64,000 bases of DNA from assembly GCA_963833585.1 (NCBI GenBank), contig CAWHYF010000001.1:1-64000 (forward strand). Direction: 5' to 3'. The notes beneath the pieces were generated by a model. It was not told the DNA's origin and did not search any database. It saw only the letters and a program-made list of their open reading frames with translations. The DNA is from Bog-756 sp963833585. GTDB lineage: Bacteria; Actinomycetota; Acidimicrobiia; Acidimicrobiales; RAAP-2. Below, piece by piece: positions 9,375-19,334 of the stretch (the stretch's first letter is position 1; every line of letters begins with the position of its first letter). The position numbers and the translations under genes were made by a program.

Positions 9375-10352
9375 TCAGCGTTCAATGAGCTGCATCTGCT
9401 GCTCATTGTGATGCTCACCGGCAGCTGGCGGGAGCCCGTCGAGACGCTCCATCTGCTCGGCGCTCAGCTGAATGTCGTCGGCGGCGACGTTCTCCACGAC
9501 CCGAGACTCGCGCTTCGTGCCCGGAATCGGGGCGATGTCAGGGCCCTTGGCCAATAGCCACGCCAGGGCCACCTGGGCCGGCGTGGCGTCAATCTCGGCG
9601 GCAATGACCTCTACCTCATCGGCAATTCGAAGGTTTCTCGGAAAGTTCTCACCGGTGAAGCGCGGGTTGGTCTTCCGGAAGTCGCTGTCCGCCAACTCGT
9701 CCATCGAGCGGATCTGCCCGGTGAGGAATCCCTTCCCGAGGGGCGAATAGGCAACGAACCCAATACCCAATTCCCGCAGTAGCGGCAGGACGACCGCTTC
9801 CTGATCACGGGTCCACAACGAGTACTCAGACTGAAGGGCAGTTACCGGGTGTACTGCATGTGCACGGCGAATCGTGTCGACCCAGGCTTCAGAGAGTCCG
9901 ATGTGGCGAACCTTCCCTTCGGCGATCAGCTCTGCGAGGGCACCGACGGTTTCCTCGATTGGGGTGTTCCTGTCCACGCGATGCTGGTAGTACAGATCGA
10001 TGTGATCGGTGCCGAGCCGCTTCAGGGATCCGAGAAGTGCGGACCGGACGTTTGCTGGACTGCTGTCGAGGTGACCGGGGCCCTTGCCAGCGTGTGAGAC
10101 CATGCCGAACTTGGTGGCCAGAACGACCTGGTCACGACGATCTTTGATGGCTTGTCCCACCAGTTCTTCGTTGGTGAACGGCCCATAGATCTCGGCGGTA
10201 TCGATGAGCGTGACCCCGAGATCCAGGGCACGGTGAATGGCCCGGATGGATTCGGCGTCGTCGGTGCCTGCTCCGGTGAAGGCGGTGGACATCCCCATGG
10301 CCCCAAGGCCAATGCGCCCTACCTCCAGATCTCCCAGTTTGATGTGTTTCAT
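9375..10352 (-). CDS. Aldo/keto reductase family oxidoreductase
   Basis: Cytoplasmic NADPH-dependent aldo/keto reductase of 325 residues with a complete (alpha/beta)8 signature. The catalytic tetrad is visible: Asp51 in DTAEIYG, Tyr56, Lys81 in LATKFG and His124 in YYQHRVD. The C-terminal cofactor-binding segment PIPGTKRESRVVEN is present. It resembles the AKR13-like 'general stress' reductases (YakC/PLR-like) that act on aldehydes and quinones. AAAGGAACACC just upstream gives the ribosome site for the ATG at 10352. It appears monocistronic. The exact substrate cannot be assigned. Confidence 0.93.
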   Translation of the reverse strand: MKHIKLGDLEVGRIGLGAMGMSTAFTGAGTDDAESIRAIHRALDLGVTLIDTAEIYGPFTNEELVGQAIKDRRDQVVLATKFGMVSHAGKGPGHLDSSPANVRSALLGSLKRLGTDHIDLYYQHRVDRNTPIEETVGALAELIAEGKVRHIGLSEAWVDTIRRAHAVHPVTALQSEYSLWTRDQEAVVLPLLRELGIGFVAYSPLGKGFLTGQIRSMDELADSDFRKTNPRFTGENFPRNLRIADEVEVIAAEIDATPAQVALAWLLAKGPDIAPIPGTKRESRVVENVAADDIQLSAEQMERLDGLPPAAGEHHNEQQMQLIER

Positions 10353-10883
10353 CGTCGGTGTTCCTTTCGTGGTATTCGCCGAGTGGCCGAGCCCGAGGGC
10401 CCCCGCTCCGGAGCGGACGGGACTCGGGGTTGGATCGGGATCGGGAGTGGCTCACCTGCCGCCAGCTGGCCAACGGCTCGGGATCGGCCGTCAGGTCGAA
10501 TACTCTGCCCGGCTGGATTCCGCCGTCCAACCCGTCGGGCAAGAGACCGTCGGCATGGGCCCGGACGGGCTGAACGGTGCGGGTTGCGGGGTTCGTTTCG
10601 CATGAGCACCCCGAGGTCCATCGGGTCCTCCTCGTGTTGGGGGAGTCCCCACCCACTCTCCGTACCTCCATTGCCCGCCACAGCAGAAGCCCACCTTGGC
10701 AGGACCTCAGTCCAACACATTCCGGCGCGATCTGCGTAGTCGAGAACGTCGGCCGTATGGATCCCAGTCCGCCGACTTGTCTTGCCTTGGATCAGACCAT
10801 GGAACAACCCAAAGGTCATGGCGCCACCTCCGAGACCCTTCGAAAGCCCGGGGGAGGGGGAGATCAGTCCCCCCACGATCCAT
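10353..10883. other. Gap with a possible broken hypothetical gene on the minus strand
   Basis: This 530-base stretch has no clean gene. On the minus strand two pieces look coding but lie in different frames: MTFGLFHGLIQGKTS with DVLDYADRAG (about 10820-10700), and LLPDGLDGGIQPG with VFDLTADPEPLASW (about 10555-10465). They may be parts of one short hypothetical protein with a frameshift. I do not recognise a family. Confidence 0.25.
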
Positions 10884-11591
10884 TCAGAACAGCCTCTGAA
10901 CCGACTCGTCCGCCAGGACGATGGTCTCGACCAACTCCGGTCCGTTGTTCCTGACGTTGCCGACCTCCTTGCTCACCGGGTGATGGGTCAGTGTTCCCTT
11001 CGCGGTGGGCACGAGGAACGACTCCAGCTCACCGGGATCCGTCAGGTGTGGGTCGAGCCACCGATCCCATTTCCCTGGCTCGAGGACCACTGGCTGGCGG
11101 TTGTGGATGGGCATGTCCGGGCCGGCCTGGGAAGTGATGATGGTGGCCGTCCGCAGTTCCGTTCCCTCGGCGTCCTGCCACCACTCGCGCAATCCGGCGA
11201 ACACGATCGGCCGTCCGTCGGTTCGGGTGAACACGTAGGGCTGTTTGACCTTTGGCGCCACGGTGTCCCATTCGTAGAAGCCGTCGACGGGGATGAGGAT
11301 CCGCTGCCTCCGGAAGGCATTGCGGAACATCGGCTTCGTCGCCAGTGTCTCGGCCCGGGCATTGAATGCGGTGCTCGACCCGTTGGGACCCTTCGTCCAG
11401 CTCGGAACCAGTCCCCACCGGTAGACATCGAGGATCCGTTGTCCGTGACGCTCGGAGACACCCAGTATCGGGTCCTGGGGCGCGAGATTCCAGGTAGGGC
11501 GCCACAGGTCGATCGTGTCCTGGCTCAGCCCGGCCTGGAACAGCCGCGCCAGGTGGTCGGGGTCGTCATACAGAGCGATGCGTCCGCACAT
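10884..11591 (-). CDS. SOS response-associated peptidase (SRAP; YedK/HMCES family)
   Basis: SRAP-domain protein of 235 residues. These proteins sense abasic sites in single-stranded DNA and form a covalent thiazolidine link through the N-terminal cysteine after removal of Met1. The key residues are in place: MCGR at the very start (Cys2), the Asn of FNARAET, the Glu of DGFYEW, and a His in the IHNRQPVVL segment (usually HDRMP). Length and domain order match YedK. Cys2 fixes the start at 11591. There is no visible LexA box nearby and no SOS partner gene, so damage control cannot be inferred from the local sequence. Confidence 0.93.
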   Translation of the reverse strand: MCGRIALYDDPDHLARLFQAGLSQDTIDLWRPTWNLAPQDPILGVSERHGQRILDVYRWGLVPSWTKGPNGSSTAFNARAETLATKPMFRNAFRRQRILIPVDGFYEWDTVAPKVKQPYVFTRTDGRPIVFAGLREWWQDAEGTELRTATIITSQAGPDMPIHNRQPVVLEPGKWDRWLDPHLTDPGELESFLVPTAKGTLTHHPVSKEVGNVRNNGPELVETIVLADESVQRLF

Positions 11592-11973
11592 GGACGCCAG
11601 CCTATGCGGGGCGCTCGGGAGTCGGACGGGTCGTGGGTGAGCCAGACCACCTCCTCAAGCCCGCCGTTTGGAGGTCGATCGGGCCTACCACCACGGTCTT
11701 GGATTCTCCGAGTCGGGTGACTCGTTCGGACTCGTTGGTCTGGCCACAGACCGGGCCGGCGGTTTCTCGGGTTACGGATCGATGTCGTTCGCTCAAGCTG
11801 GGAGCCCGGCGCGTCGACATTCCAAGGAGATGCCCCGCCAGCCGGCTCGTCCGTGGCCGTGGCCTTGGCGCCGGCCCGGGGCACCTATCACCGGTGCTAC
11901 GCGGTAGCGGGGCGCCGGCCCGCACGGTGAGCGAGGGACGGATCCGTAGGTCGCCCAGTGCTCCGGGTTCGGC
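11592..11973. other. Intergenic stretch, nothing recognised
   Basis: About 380 bases upstream of the SRAP gene and downstream of the phosphate transporter. The open frames on either strand are low-complexity Arg/Pro-rich shadows with no ribosome sites. I see no repeat or RNA gene. Confidence 0.45.
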
Positions 11974-13461
11974 TCAGACCGCCGTCGCCTCAGGCGCCCT
12001 TGGCGACGACAACGCCTCGGCAGGCGTTGGGTCCAGTGCAACGGGTTGAGCCGCAGTACTCAGAGTGACCAGGTCGGGCTGGGGATCGGCGAGATCCTCA
12101 AGGGAACGCTGTGACGGCTCGGGCAGCGGCAAGGTGAGCAGCATGCCGCCGACCGCCGCACCGGCGGCCACGAGGAGCATCCCCCGGAGCCCGATGCTCT
12201 TCTGGAGGGCAGGGACGAGGAAGACGCCGATGAATGCTCCGAGCTTGCCAAGACCTGCTGCTATTCCGTGTCCGGTCGTCCTCATGTTGGTGGGAAAGAT
12301 CTCGGACGGGAGGACGAAGGTGGTCATGTTGGGGCCGAACTGAATGAAGAAGTAGCTGATCCCGAAGATCATCAGGAAGGGCACCACCATCTGGGTGAGG
12401 TGGGCGAAGATTCCCAAGACGGCGAACGCAGCCGCCATGACCGAGAATCCAATGATTTGGAGCCGTTTGTGGCCGATACGGTCCATCTTGGTGAGGGCCA
12501 ACAGGTAGCCGGGTAGGGCGAAGACGATGAAGAGGCCCAGGGTCCAGACCAACTTGGTTGTCAGTGTTGCGTGCGGCGCCACCTGCTTCAGGATGGCTGG
12601 CAGGCTCAACGTGTTGCCGTAGTAGGCGTAGTCGAAGAGGAACCAGGCTCCTGCCGTTCCCAGGACAAGGGTCAGCATGCGGCGGCTCCGCAGGAATCCA
12701 CGCAAGGTCATCAGGGGGTGGTGGGTGATGGCCGGATCGAGATCGTTCACATCGATCCCGGTGAACGAACCCATCTCCGAGGCAGCCGCATCAGTCTGCC
12801 CGTCGACCTGCGATCGGTAGCGGGGCGACTCGGGGATCTTGGTACGCATGTAGACGACGGCGGCGGCCGGGATGGCACCGAAGCCCAGCAGCAGTCGCCA
12901 GGTCAGTTGGTGGCCGACACCGGCTCCGATCAGGGTGAGGGCCACCAGGGGACCGACGATGAGGCCAACCGCCTGCATCGAGAACACCATGCCGACCAGG
13001 CGGCCCCGATCCTTTCGATTCGAGTACTCACTCATCAGGACCGCCGAGACCGGATAGTCCCCGCCGATCCCGAGGCCAAGAAAGAATCGCGCCGCCACGA
13101 GGAACATCCAGTTAGGGGACAGGGCCGACGACACCGCCCCGATGATCATGATGACCGCGACCAGGACGTAGACCCTTTTTCGCCCCAGGACATCGGCGAC
13201 GCGGCCGAACAGGAAGGCCCCGAAGAAGGCGCCAAGGATCGCAGCCCCGGTGACCCAGCTGGTTTGGGCCGTGGTCAGATGCCACTGGGTGGACGCCAGT
13301 AAGGCGACCGTCGAGATTACAAAGAGGTCATAAGCGTCGGTGAAGAATCCGGCCCCGGAGACCAAGACCACCCGCCGGTGGAATTTGCCCGTTGGCGCCT
13401 CATCGAGAGCGGCGGCGACTGCGGAGTGACCCGACATTCCGCCTTCGACTGTCGATGTCAT
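11974..13461 (-). CDS. Major facilitator transporter, Pho84-like phosphate:H+ symporter family
   Basis: Twelve-helix MFS transporter of 495 residues. The first helix carries GFFTDAYDLF, and the loop between helices 2 and 3 has GRVADVLGRKR. The most diagnostic segment is GLGIGGDYPVSAVLMSEYSN, the phosphate:H+ symporter (PHS) signature, with RTKIPESPRY before the central loop. It most probably imports inorganic phosphate; transport of a related organic anion cannot be excluded. AAGGGGTGGC provides the ribosome site. The gene diverges from phoU across 137 bases that contain five tandem PHO-box units at 13510-13564, so control by a PhoP-type regulator under phosphate limitation is likely. Confidence 0.88.
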   Translation of the reverse strand: MTSTVEGGMSGHSAVAAALDEAPTGKFHRRVVLVSGAGFFTDAYDLFVISTVALLASTQWHLTTAQTSWVTGAAILGAFFGAFLFGRVADVLGRKRVYVLVAVIMIIGAVSSALSPNWMFLVAARFFLGLGIGGDYPVSAVLMSEYSNRKDRGRLVGMVFSMQAVGLIVGPLVALTLIGAGVGHQLTWRLLLGFGAIPAAAVVYMRTKIPESPRYRSQVDGQTDAAASEMGSFTGIDVNDLDPAITHHPLMTLRGFLRSRRMLTLVLGTAGAWFLFDYAYYGNTLSLPAILKQVAPHATLTTKLVWTLGLFIVFALPGYLLALTKMDRIGHKRLQIIGFSVMAAAFAVLGIFAHLTQMVVPFLMIFGISYFFIQFGPNMTTFVLPSEIFPTNMRTTGHGIAAGLGKLGAFIGVFLVPALQKSIGLRGMLLVAAGAAVGGMLLTLPLPEPSQRSLEDLADPQPDLVTLSTAAQPVALDPTPAEALSSPRAPEATAV

Positions 13462-13509
13462 GCCACCCCTTGGCTCTCAGAACCTTGCCTGGATGCAAAC
13501 TTTGACGTG

Positions 13510-13564
13510 CGAAAGTGAACAAAAGGTGTCTTTTGAGTAAACGAAAGGTGATCGGACCGTGAAT
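13510..13564 (-). promoter_or_regulatory. PHO box: five tandem 11-base PhoP-type direct repeat units
   Basis: Read on the minus strand the segment divides into five abutting 11-mers: ATTCACGGTCC, GATCACCTTTC, GTTTACTCAAA, AGACACCTTTT and GTTCACTTTCG. The conserved first seven bases match the actinobacterial PhoP direct-repeat core (GTTCACC and close variants), best in units 2 and 5 and weakest in unit 4. The 11-base period is exact over 55 bases. It lies between the divergent Pho84-like transporter (start 13461) and phoU (start 13599), oriented towards the transporter. Confidence 0.75.
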
Positions 13565-13598
13565 TCTCGACGCAGGCTGGGTAAAGTCACGGACAACC

Positions 13599-14213
13599 AT
13601 GGAGAATCCGGAAGCCGAAGAACTTATCGACCGCAAGGTCAGCCAGCTGTTCGCCCTCGTTTCCGAGGCGCTCGCTCAGGCCACACTCGCCCTGCTCACC
13701 GGCGATCTGGACATGGGGCGCCGGGTGGTGGCGGGGGATCAGGCGGTCGATGACCTGACCGCCGAGGTCGAGTTGTTGGTGTGGGAGCAGATCGAGCTTC
13801 CCACTGCCGGTCTCGAGCTGCGCCAATTGGTGGGCATCCTGCTCATCCTGCCGGAACTGGAACGGAGTGCAGATTTGGCGGAGCACGTGGCTCAACGGGC
13901 GGTGGACAATCTGGGCGTTGAAATGACCCCGCTCAGCAGGGGGATCGTCCAGCGCATGACCGAAGTGGCGCTCGAAATGTGGCGTACCGCATCTGACGCC
14001 TACGGCGCCGGCCTGGACAGCGCCAAGGGTCTCGCCGAGGATGACGACGAGATCGACATCCTCCATGACCGGTTGATGAAGGAGATCGCGGCTGAAGCGA
14101 TGCCGGTGGCGGTGGCCGCGCAAGTGACACTGCTGGCCCGCTTCTACGAACGCCTGGGGGACCACGCAGTCAACCTGGCCAAGCGCATCGAGGTTCTCCG
14201 TAACCCAGGTTGA
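13599..14213 (+). CDS. phoU: PhoU-domain phosphate signalling protein
   Basis: PhoU-family helical-bundle protein of 204 residues. It contains the two PhoU repeats of three helices each, with the metal-binding acidic motifs recognisable in ILPELERSADLAEHVA (repeat 1) and ARFYERLGDHAVNLAKRI (repeat 2; family E-R-x-x-D-H-A). PhoU links phosphate uptake to the PhoR/PhoP two-component system and limits phosphate import. Divergence from a Pho84-like transporter across a PHO box supports this role. Local pstSCAB genes are absent, so here it may act with the MFS transporter. The ATG at 13599 has no strong ribosome site. Confidence 0.9.
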   Translation: MENPEAEELIDRKVSQLFALVSEALAQATLALLTGDLDMGRRVVAGDQAVDDLTAEVELLVWEQIELPTAGLELRQLVGILLILPELERSADLAEHVAQRAVDNLGVEMTPLSRGIVQRMTEVALEMWRTASDAYGAGLDSAKGLAEDDDEIDILHDRLMKEIAAEAMPVAVAAQVTLLARFYERLGDHAVNLAKRIEVLRNPG

Positions 14214-14358
14214 ACCCGAGGCGCCGTGTCGCCGAACGAGGGTTGACCGAGTGGCGAATCTTGGAGTGGAGCTGAAAAATTTGTTTGAACCGGCGGGCGG
14301 TGGGCATCGCTCCGGGTAGCTCGGTCCAGAAGTGCCGTTTTCCTAGGGGGTTTTCTCG

Positions 14359-15612
14359 ATGCTTGTCCGTCCCGTCAAGGTCATGTTGACCCTGTCTGTC
14401 CTGCTCCTGTCGATTGCCGTCTTGACGCTCGACGGTCCGGGGGGAGGCCGCGCCGCTGCCACCGCGGCGCCCCGGACCGCCAGCCAAGGACCACAGTGCA
14501 CCTTCAACGGAAGCGCTCTCCCGCTGGTGACCGGGGTTTCGAACGGCAGCAAGATCGCCATCAATTGCTCTGGATTGCCGGCGCTGCATCCATATCTGGT
14601 GGTGGGGGCGAGCCTGCTTCTGGCCATCGATCCCGCCGCCAAGCCCCTCCTGACGGGCCAGCTGGTGTCGTTGGGTGCTCTCAACGCTCTGTTGGCGGCT
14701 CTGAAGGAGATCGACCTGGCTTCGGAGGCCTTCCCCGTTTCGAACCTGGCGGGAGGCCTCAGTCTCAACTGGACGGTGCCGACCTTTCAGCCCCTCGATC
14801 CAAACGCATCCTGTCCTCCGACCCAGCAGGAGTTCAACTCAGGACTGATCGGCTGTGCGGTGGCGATGATCGATCTCACCACGTTCAAGCCCGTCGCCGC
14901 CGGAAGTGCAGTGTTCGAGTACTCGGGATCCCCCCTGCTCCCACCGAATCCGACCCTGGCTCTGTCCGCTTCGACGGCCGTTCCACATCAGACCGTGTCT
15001 GCCACTGACGCCCCTGGGGCGACCACGTACTGGTGGGTGTCAACGTTGGCCGCTCTCCAGGCGGGGCTCGGAGGAGGTGCCAGTTCGGCACCAACGGTGA
15101 CCGTCAACCTGGTCGACGCCAGGGGGACCAAAGTCTCGGTTCCGTCGAACATCCAGGTGAGCCCGGCGACCTACAGCGCAGGTGCGTTCGACCCGCCCGC
15201 ATTGTCCGGAGGCTTTACCGTTCCGTCCACAGTTGCCGGTCCCGAGACGGTCAGCGTGCAGGTGAGCAGCAACCTTGAGGGGCTACCGGTGGCGAACAGC
15301 GCCTCGGCTCCGCTCTTCGTCAACAACCCGCCGACTACGACCATCGTGGTTCCGTCCAAGGGGGCGAGGCTGTCGAACACCTCGTCCTTGGACGCATCGG
15401 CCACCAATGCCACGAGCGTCCAATTCGTCCTCTTCGGCGGTCCCTACTTCGGCCAGGTGATCGGCGCGGCCACATCGACGCCCTTCGGCTGGGTGTTCAA
15501 CTGGAATACCAAGACCGTGCCGAACGGCCGTTACCTGCTCTTCTCGCAAGCCTTCAATGCCAGTGGGAACGGAGTCAGTTCGCCGACGAAGATCTCGGTA
15601 CACAATCGGTAG
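14359..15612 (+). CDS. Secreted multi-domain protein with C-terminal Ig-like (Big_7-type) domain
   Basis: Exported protein of 417 residues. The leader is VKVMLTLSVLLLSIAVLTL, followed by an AAATAAP cleavage region. An N-terminal domain of about 200 residues has four cysteines (CTFNG, NCSGLP, SCPPT, GCAVA) that could form two disulfides. A middle beta-rich domain runs from LALSASTAVPHQTV. The C-terminal 95 residues form an Ig-like domain with VVPSKGARLS, ASATNATSVQF, FNWNTKTVPNGRYLL and AFNASGN. The same domain ends the convergent acyltransferase gene. GGGGG at 14346-14350 may be the ribosome site. No catalytic motif is recognised; a structural or adhesive role at the envelope is an inference. 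Confidence 0.75.
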   Translation: MLVRPVKVMLTLSVLLLSIAVLTLDGPGGGRAAATAAPRTASQGPQCTFNGSALPLVTGVSNGSKIAINCSGLPALHPYLVVGASLLLAIDPAAKPLLTGQLVSLGALNALLAALKEIDLASEAFPVSNLAGGLSLNWTVPTFQPLDPNASCPPTQQEFNSGLIGCAVAMIDLTTFKPVAAGSAVFEYSGSPLLPPNPTLALSASTAVPHQTVSATDAPGATTYWWVSTLAALQAGLGGGASSAPTVTVNLVDARGTKVSVPSNIQVSPATYSAGAFDPPALSGGFTVPSTVAGPETVSVQVSSNLEGLPVANSASAPLFVNNPPTTTIVVPSKGARLSNTSSLDASATNATSVQFVLFGGPYFGQVIGAATSTPFGWVFNWNTKTVPNGRYLLFSQAFNASGNGVSSPTKISVHNR

Positions 15613-15623
15613 TGGGGACCAGC

Positions 15624-15660
15624 CTTCCCGACCGGTAGCGAGCGTTCCTCGCTGGGGAAG
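15624..15660. terminator. Candidate bidirectional hairpin between convergent genes
   Basis: CTTCCC (15624-15629) pairs with GGGAAG at 15655-15660, and inside it AGCGAG (15637-15642) pairs with CTCGCT (15648-15653) around a five-base loop. It lies between the convergent stops at 15612 and 15686. There is no clear T-tract, so this is a possible rather than typical intrinsic terminator. Confidence 0.35.
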
Positions 15661-15685
15661 CGAGCGGGACCCTTCGCGATCATCC

Positions 15686-18129
15686 TCAGTTGTTCACAGT
15701 GATCGTTACGGTTTGGCTCAACGCCGTTTTGCCGGCTGAGTCGAAGGCCATTGACTGCAGCTGATAGGCACCGTTGGGAACGGTGGTGGTGTTCCAGAGA
15801 TAGATCGAACCTTCGAGTGTGGGCACGCCGATGCCGACCACCTGATGTGACAGTGTTCCGCCGGTGATCCGGAACTGGACCTTGGTCACCGGCAGGTCGT
15901 CCACAGCGCCCGCGTCGAGAGGCGTGGTTCCTGACAAGGTCGCCCCATTTTTCGGTCGCGCCAGCGTCGTATGGAGATTCGGTTTCACCGGCGGGAGGGC
16001 TACCTTGCTCGTCAGCCCCAATGCGCTCGCCAATACGGCCTTCGAGATACTGGGCGTAGGTATTGGTCACATGGCCTGCCTCTGCGTACACCCCAAAGTG
16101 TCCGATGATCGAGGTGCAGTACCTGCTGCAGAACCAAGGCATGACATCGATATATCGGGAGCCGGTGGCCGATGCCGCAGTGCTGCTCGGCGCGTTGATA
16201 GGCAGGAAGCGACCCGCTGGCCGGCTGCGAGCATGCCTGCACGTTGTCGGGGTGCTGAGCAAGACACTGCGGGCCGAGCCGGGCGAGTCGTGGAATGTTG
16301 CCGAGGACCACTTTCGTGGTCTTTGGTGCGGTGATGGCGGCGAGCGCATGCTCTAGGCCCTGCTGCCACTGCTCGGGGCGGTCCAGGGGGTGGGCCTGCT
16401 GGGTGACGACCAGCAGGTCGGGGTCCAGCCGGTTGATCCGAGCGGCGGCGTTTCGTCGCCACTGATCGCAGGCCACCCACTCACCGCCGGGAGCTCCCAA
16501 TCCCGGGGGATTGGGAATCGGCAACAGGTCGATGGGACAGGCCGGCTTCGAAAGTAGGACGAATCTCCACTGGGCCCGGATCGCAACGTCGTTGAGGGCC
16601 CTGGCCCACATCAAGGCGTGGGAGTCGCCATAGAGAACGACCAGGTGGCTCCCGTGAGGATCACCGAACGAGCACGCAGGGGCCTGCACTTGGGCGTACG
16701 AGACGTCGCACCCTGTCCAGGTGCCCGGAATACCGAAGTCGAAGTACGCACTAGCCACCGAAGGCGTGATGTTCGTCGGCACCGTCTGGATTCGGGGAGC
16801 CGCGTTCACCAAGCGACGGATCGTCGCCAGCGATGCCGTGGTGGAACCATTTCCACCGTTCGTCCCTGCAGCACTGGCCGCAGAGTGGGTGCTGATGAGG
16901 ACGGTCATCAGCCCGATGGTCAGCGCAGACAGGCAAACTCCGAGAACGACGCTCACCCTTTGATTGCGCGGGCCGACCTTGATGTGGCGGATGGGATTTT
17001 CGACGAACCTGAATGTGGCCATGGTGATGGCCATCGCCAGCACCAGGAGGAGCAGGTTCTCGCCCAGTGGAAGGCTGGTCTGACCCACCCGTTCGGCGGC
17101 GATGATGAGGATCGGCCAGTGCCAGAGATAGAGCGAGTACGAGCGTCGCCCCAGCCATTGCAGGGGACTGAGACCTAGCAGGGCTTCGGCGCCGAAGGCG
17201 GGGACGACCAGTCCCCCGGCGATGATCAAGGCCGCACCCACCACCGGAATGGCCACCATCGACCCCGGATAGGGCGTGTGACTGTCGAATGCGAAAGCAG
17301 CGATACCGATGGCAGCAAGCCCAGTCCAACTGCCGACCGCCCCAATCTGGCGGGGCATTTGCCTGAGCCAAGGAGTCACCACCGCCACCAGCCCTCCGAG
17401 TGCCAATTCCCATGCCCGGGTGAACGGCGAGAAGTAGGCGGTGGTGGGATGGCCTGCCGTCTGCACGACGGAGAGCCAGTATGAGGTGCCGATGATGACG
17501 GTGAGGAGAACGGTCAGACGGACACGGAGCGAGACGCGACCATGCACTCGGGCAACGACAAGAAAGATCGTGGGGTAGAGGATGTAGAACTGTTCCTCCA
17601 CGGACAGCGACCAGTAGTTCTGGAGCGGCGAGGGCGGAAGTGATGACGTGAAGTAGTTCGTACCTTGGGAAGCAAAATGGAAGTTGACCAAGAATGCCGC
17701 TGCCCAACGCCCGTCGTTGGCGACAGAATTCCCGATCACTACGCCGAGGACCCAGTAGCTGGCCAGGGCCGTCACGAGAATGACCAAGGTTGCGGCCGGA
17801 AGAATGCGGCGACATCGCCTGGCATAGAAATGGAGTACTGAAGTTCGCCCGGACCTCTGACGTTCTCGGAGAAGCAGGCCAGTAATGACGAAGCCCGAAA
17901 TCACGAAGAAGACATCAACTCCGACGAACCCTCCGCTGAGGCCGGGGACGCCCGCATGGAAGAGAACGACCAGCAGCACGGCGATGGCCCGCAGGCCCTC
18001 CACATCAGGGCGGAACCTTCGATCGGCTGGAGGGCTGCCCGACTCTTCGTCAAAGTCAACGGGCCGACCTTCGATGCCCGAAGCACCGGAAGGCAGGGTC
18101 TCTCGAACGTCAGCTCGGTACCTGCTCAT
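15686..18129 (-). pseudogene. OafA-type acyltransferase fused to SGNH and Ig-like domains, two frameshifts
   Basis: Membrane O-acyltransferase of about 814 residues after correction. The acyltransferase-3 domain starts with FRPDVEGLRAIAVLLVVLFHAG and carries GGFVGVDVFFVISGF, RRCRRILPA and NYWSLSVEEQFYILYP, with about ten membrane helices. An extracytoplasmic SGNH hydrolase domain follows, with VLYGDSHALMW and the C-terminal SRYIDVMPWFCS and HVTNTYAQYL. The protein ends in a Big_7-like Ig domain (LARPKNGATLSG, LWNTTTVPNGAYQL). The frame changes near 16185 (after LPAYQRAEQH) and near 16045 (after AQYLEG). Such enzymes O-acetylate cell-surface glycans using acetyl-CoA. If the shifts are real, the catalytic His region and the Ig domain are lost. 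Confidence 0.82.
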
Positions 18130-18870
18130 GGCCCCCCGGTTTGAGGCAGTCGAAAACTGCACAATAGATCGCCAACAGCCGGTCGACCAGCAGGGGGGTG
18201 GCCAGGTCGGGCGTCCTCCTTCTCCACGGTCCAGCCGGCCTGCCAGCATCGGGACTCCATCTGCTCGGCGCAGTGATCCCGGCTGGTCACCGCAGTGCAG
18301 GGGTTCGCCAGATCCCGCTGCATCTCGCCTCCTGCCGCCTCGTGGCGACCACTGCCCCACCGTTCGCTTCGACGCCGCGCTCTCAACGGTTCTCGTTCGA
18401 GGATGCGCCCCAACAGCTGGCCCGAACAGGTCGTCTCCGGGGCTGCCTCTCGTTGCGACCGCGATGAGTGCCCGTGGAGGTGACCGACCGGGCCGTTCGT
18501 CCGATCGCCTGCAGGCCTGCGGGGGTCGGCTCCCCGGCGCGGAAGGATTGCGCAGCACGGCAGAATTGCCGTCGGATATCCGAATAGTGCTGCCCGGGCC
18601 GGAGCGAGGTTGGGGGTTCCCACTCGACGGCCGTGGCAGCAACTCGACGGTAACACCACCGACCGCGGTTTCGAGAGCGGACCCCATGACGATTGCGTGA
18701 ATGTCGCGGACTGCCGGTTTGCATCCGCGGATCCGAGCCCGGTCGGACCACGCCCAACGTACGCCGGTAGCCAGCTCGACGTTCCCGGGCGGAGGTTGGC
18801 TGAAACCGTGGGACCGGGATCGCGACCCGGGTGGACCGATCGCTCAGGGTGGCCTCGGTAGGGTGAGGAT
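18130..18870. other. Gene-poor stretch, nothing recognised
   Basis: About 740 bases upstream of the acyltransferase with open frames on both strands, none with family resemblance, ribosome site or membrane or signal segment. Minus-strand pieces such as QHYSDIRRQFCRAAQSFRAG could be remains of a gene but join to nothing recognisable. I see no repeat, tRNA or mobile-element end. Confidence 0.4.
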
Positions 18871-19334
18871 ATGGGAGTTGCCGCCGTCCTGTCTGTGAAG
18901 GAGCTGGAACGGGTGGGAATCGATTACCAGAAGGCTTCACCACGGAGGGGGCAGCAACTGCGGTCGCTACGGCGGCGCCGAATCCGAAGGATGGACCCCG
19001 TCGCTGGTCACGGTGCCCCAAGGGCGTCGCGGCCACCATCGACTCTCAGGGATCGGATTGCCCAGAGAACGTTCCGATCAAGGTCTTCCAGCTCATGGAA
19101 TCCGCCCCAGCGGTGAGCGTGAACCGCCTCAAGGTCCCTCGACGTCCCGACGATATTTCAAGGGTGAACCCGATTGAGGAGGAATCGCCCGAGGTCCAGC
19201 GCCTTCGCACGGTTCATCGATGCGGGATGTGCCATAAGAGGTGCCTGATTCCGTGCAAATTCACCGGCGACGAGTTTCGCCAGTTGGTAGCTGGGCTGGC
19301 TCCTTCCGGAGAGGCGCCTTCTTCCTCTGCCTAG
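18871..19334 (+). pseudogene. Hypothetical Cys-rich protein, apparently frameshifted
   Basis: Starting at the ATG at 18871, the plus strand reads MGVAAVLSVKELERVGIDYQ. A change of frame near 18930 then gives GFTTEGAATAV, RWSRCPKGVAATIDSQG, and, without a stop to 19334, a tail with a cysteine cluster CGMCHKRCLIPC and FTGDEFRQLVAGL. The joined product would be about 154 residues. The cluster (C-x2-C-x3-C-x3-C) could bind a metal. I do not recognise a family, and the ribosome site is weak (GGTGAGGAT just upstream), so this is a tentative call based on coherent residue composition across the two frames. Confidence 0.35.
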
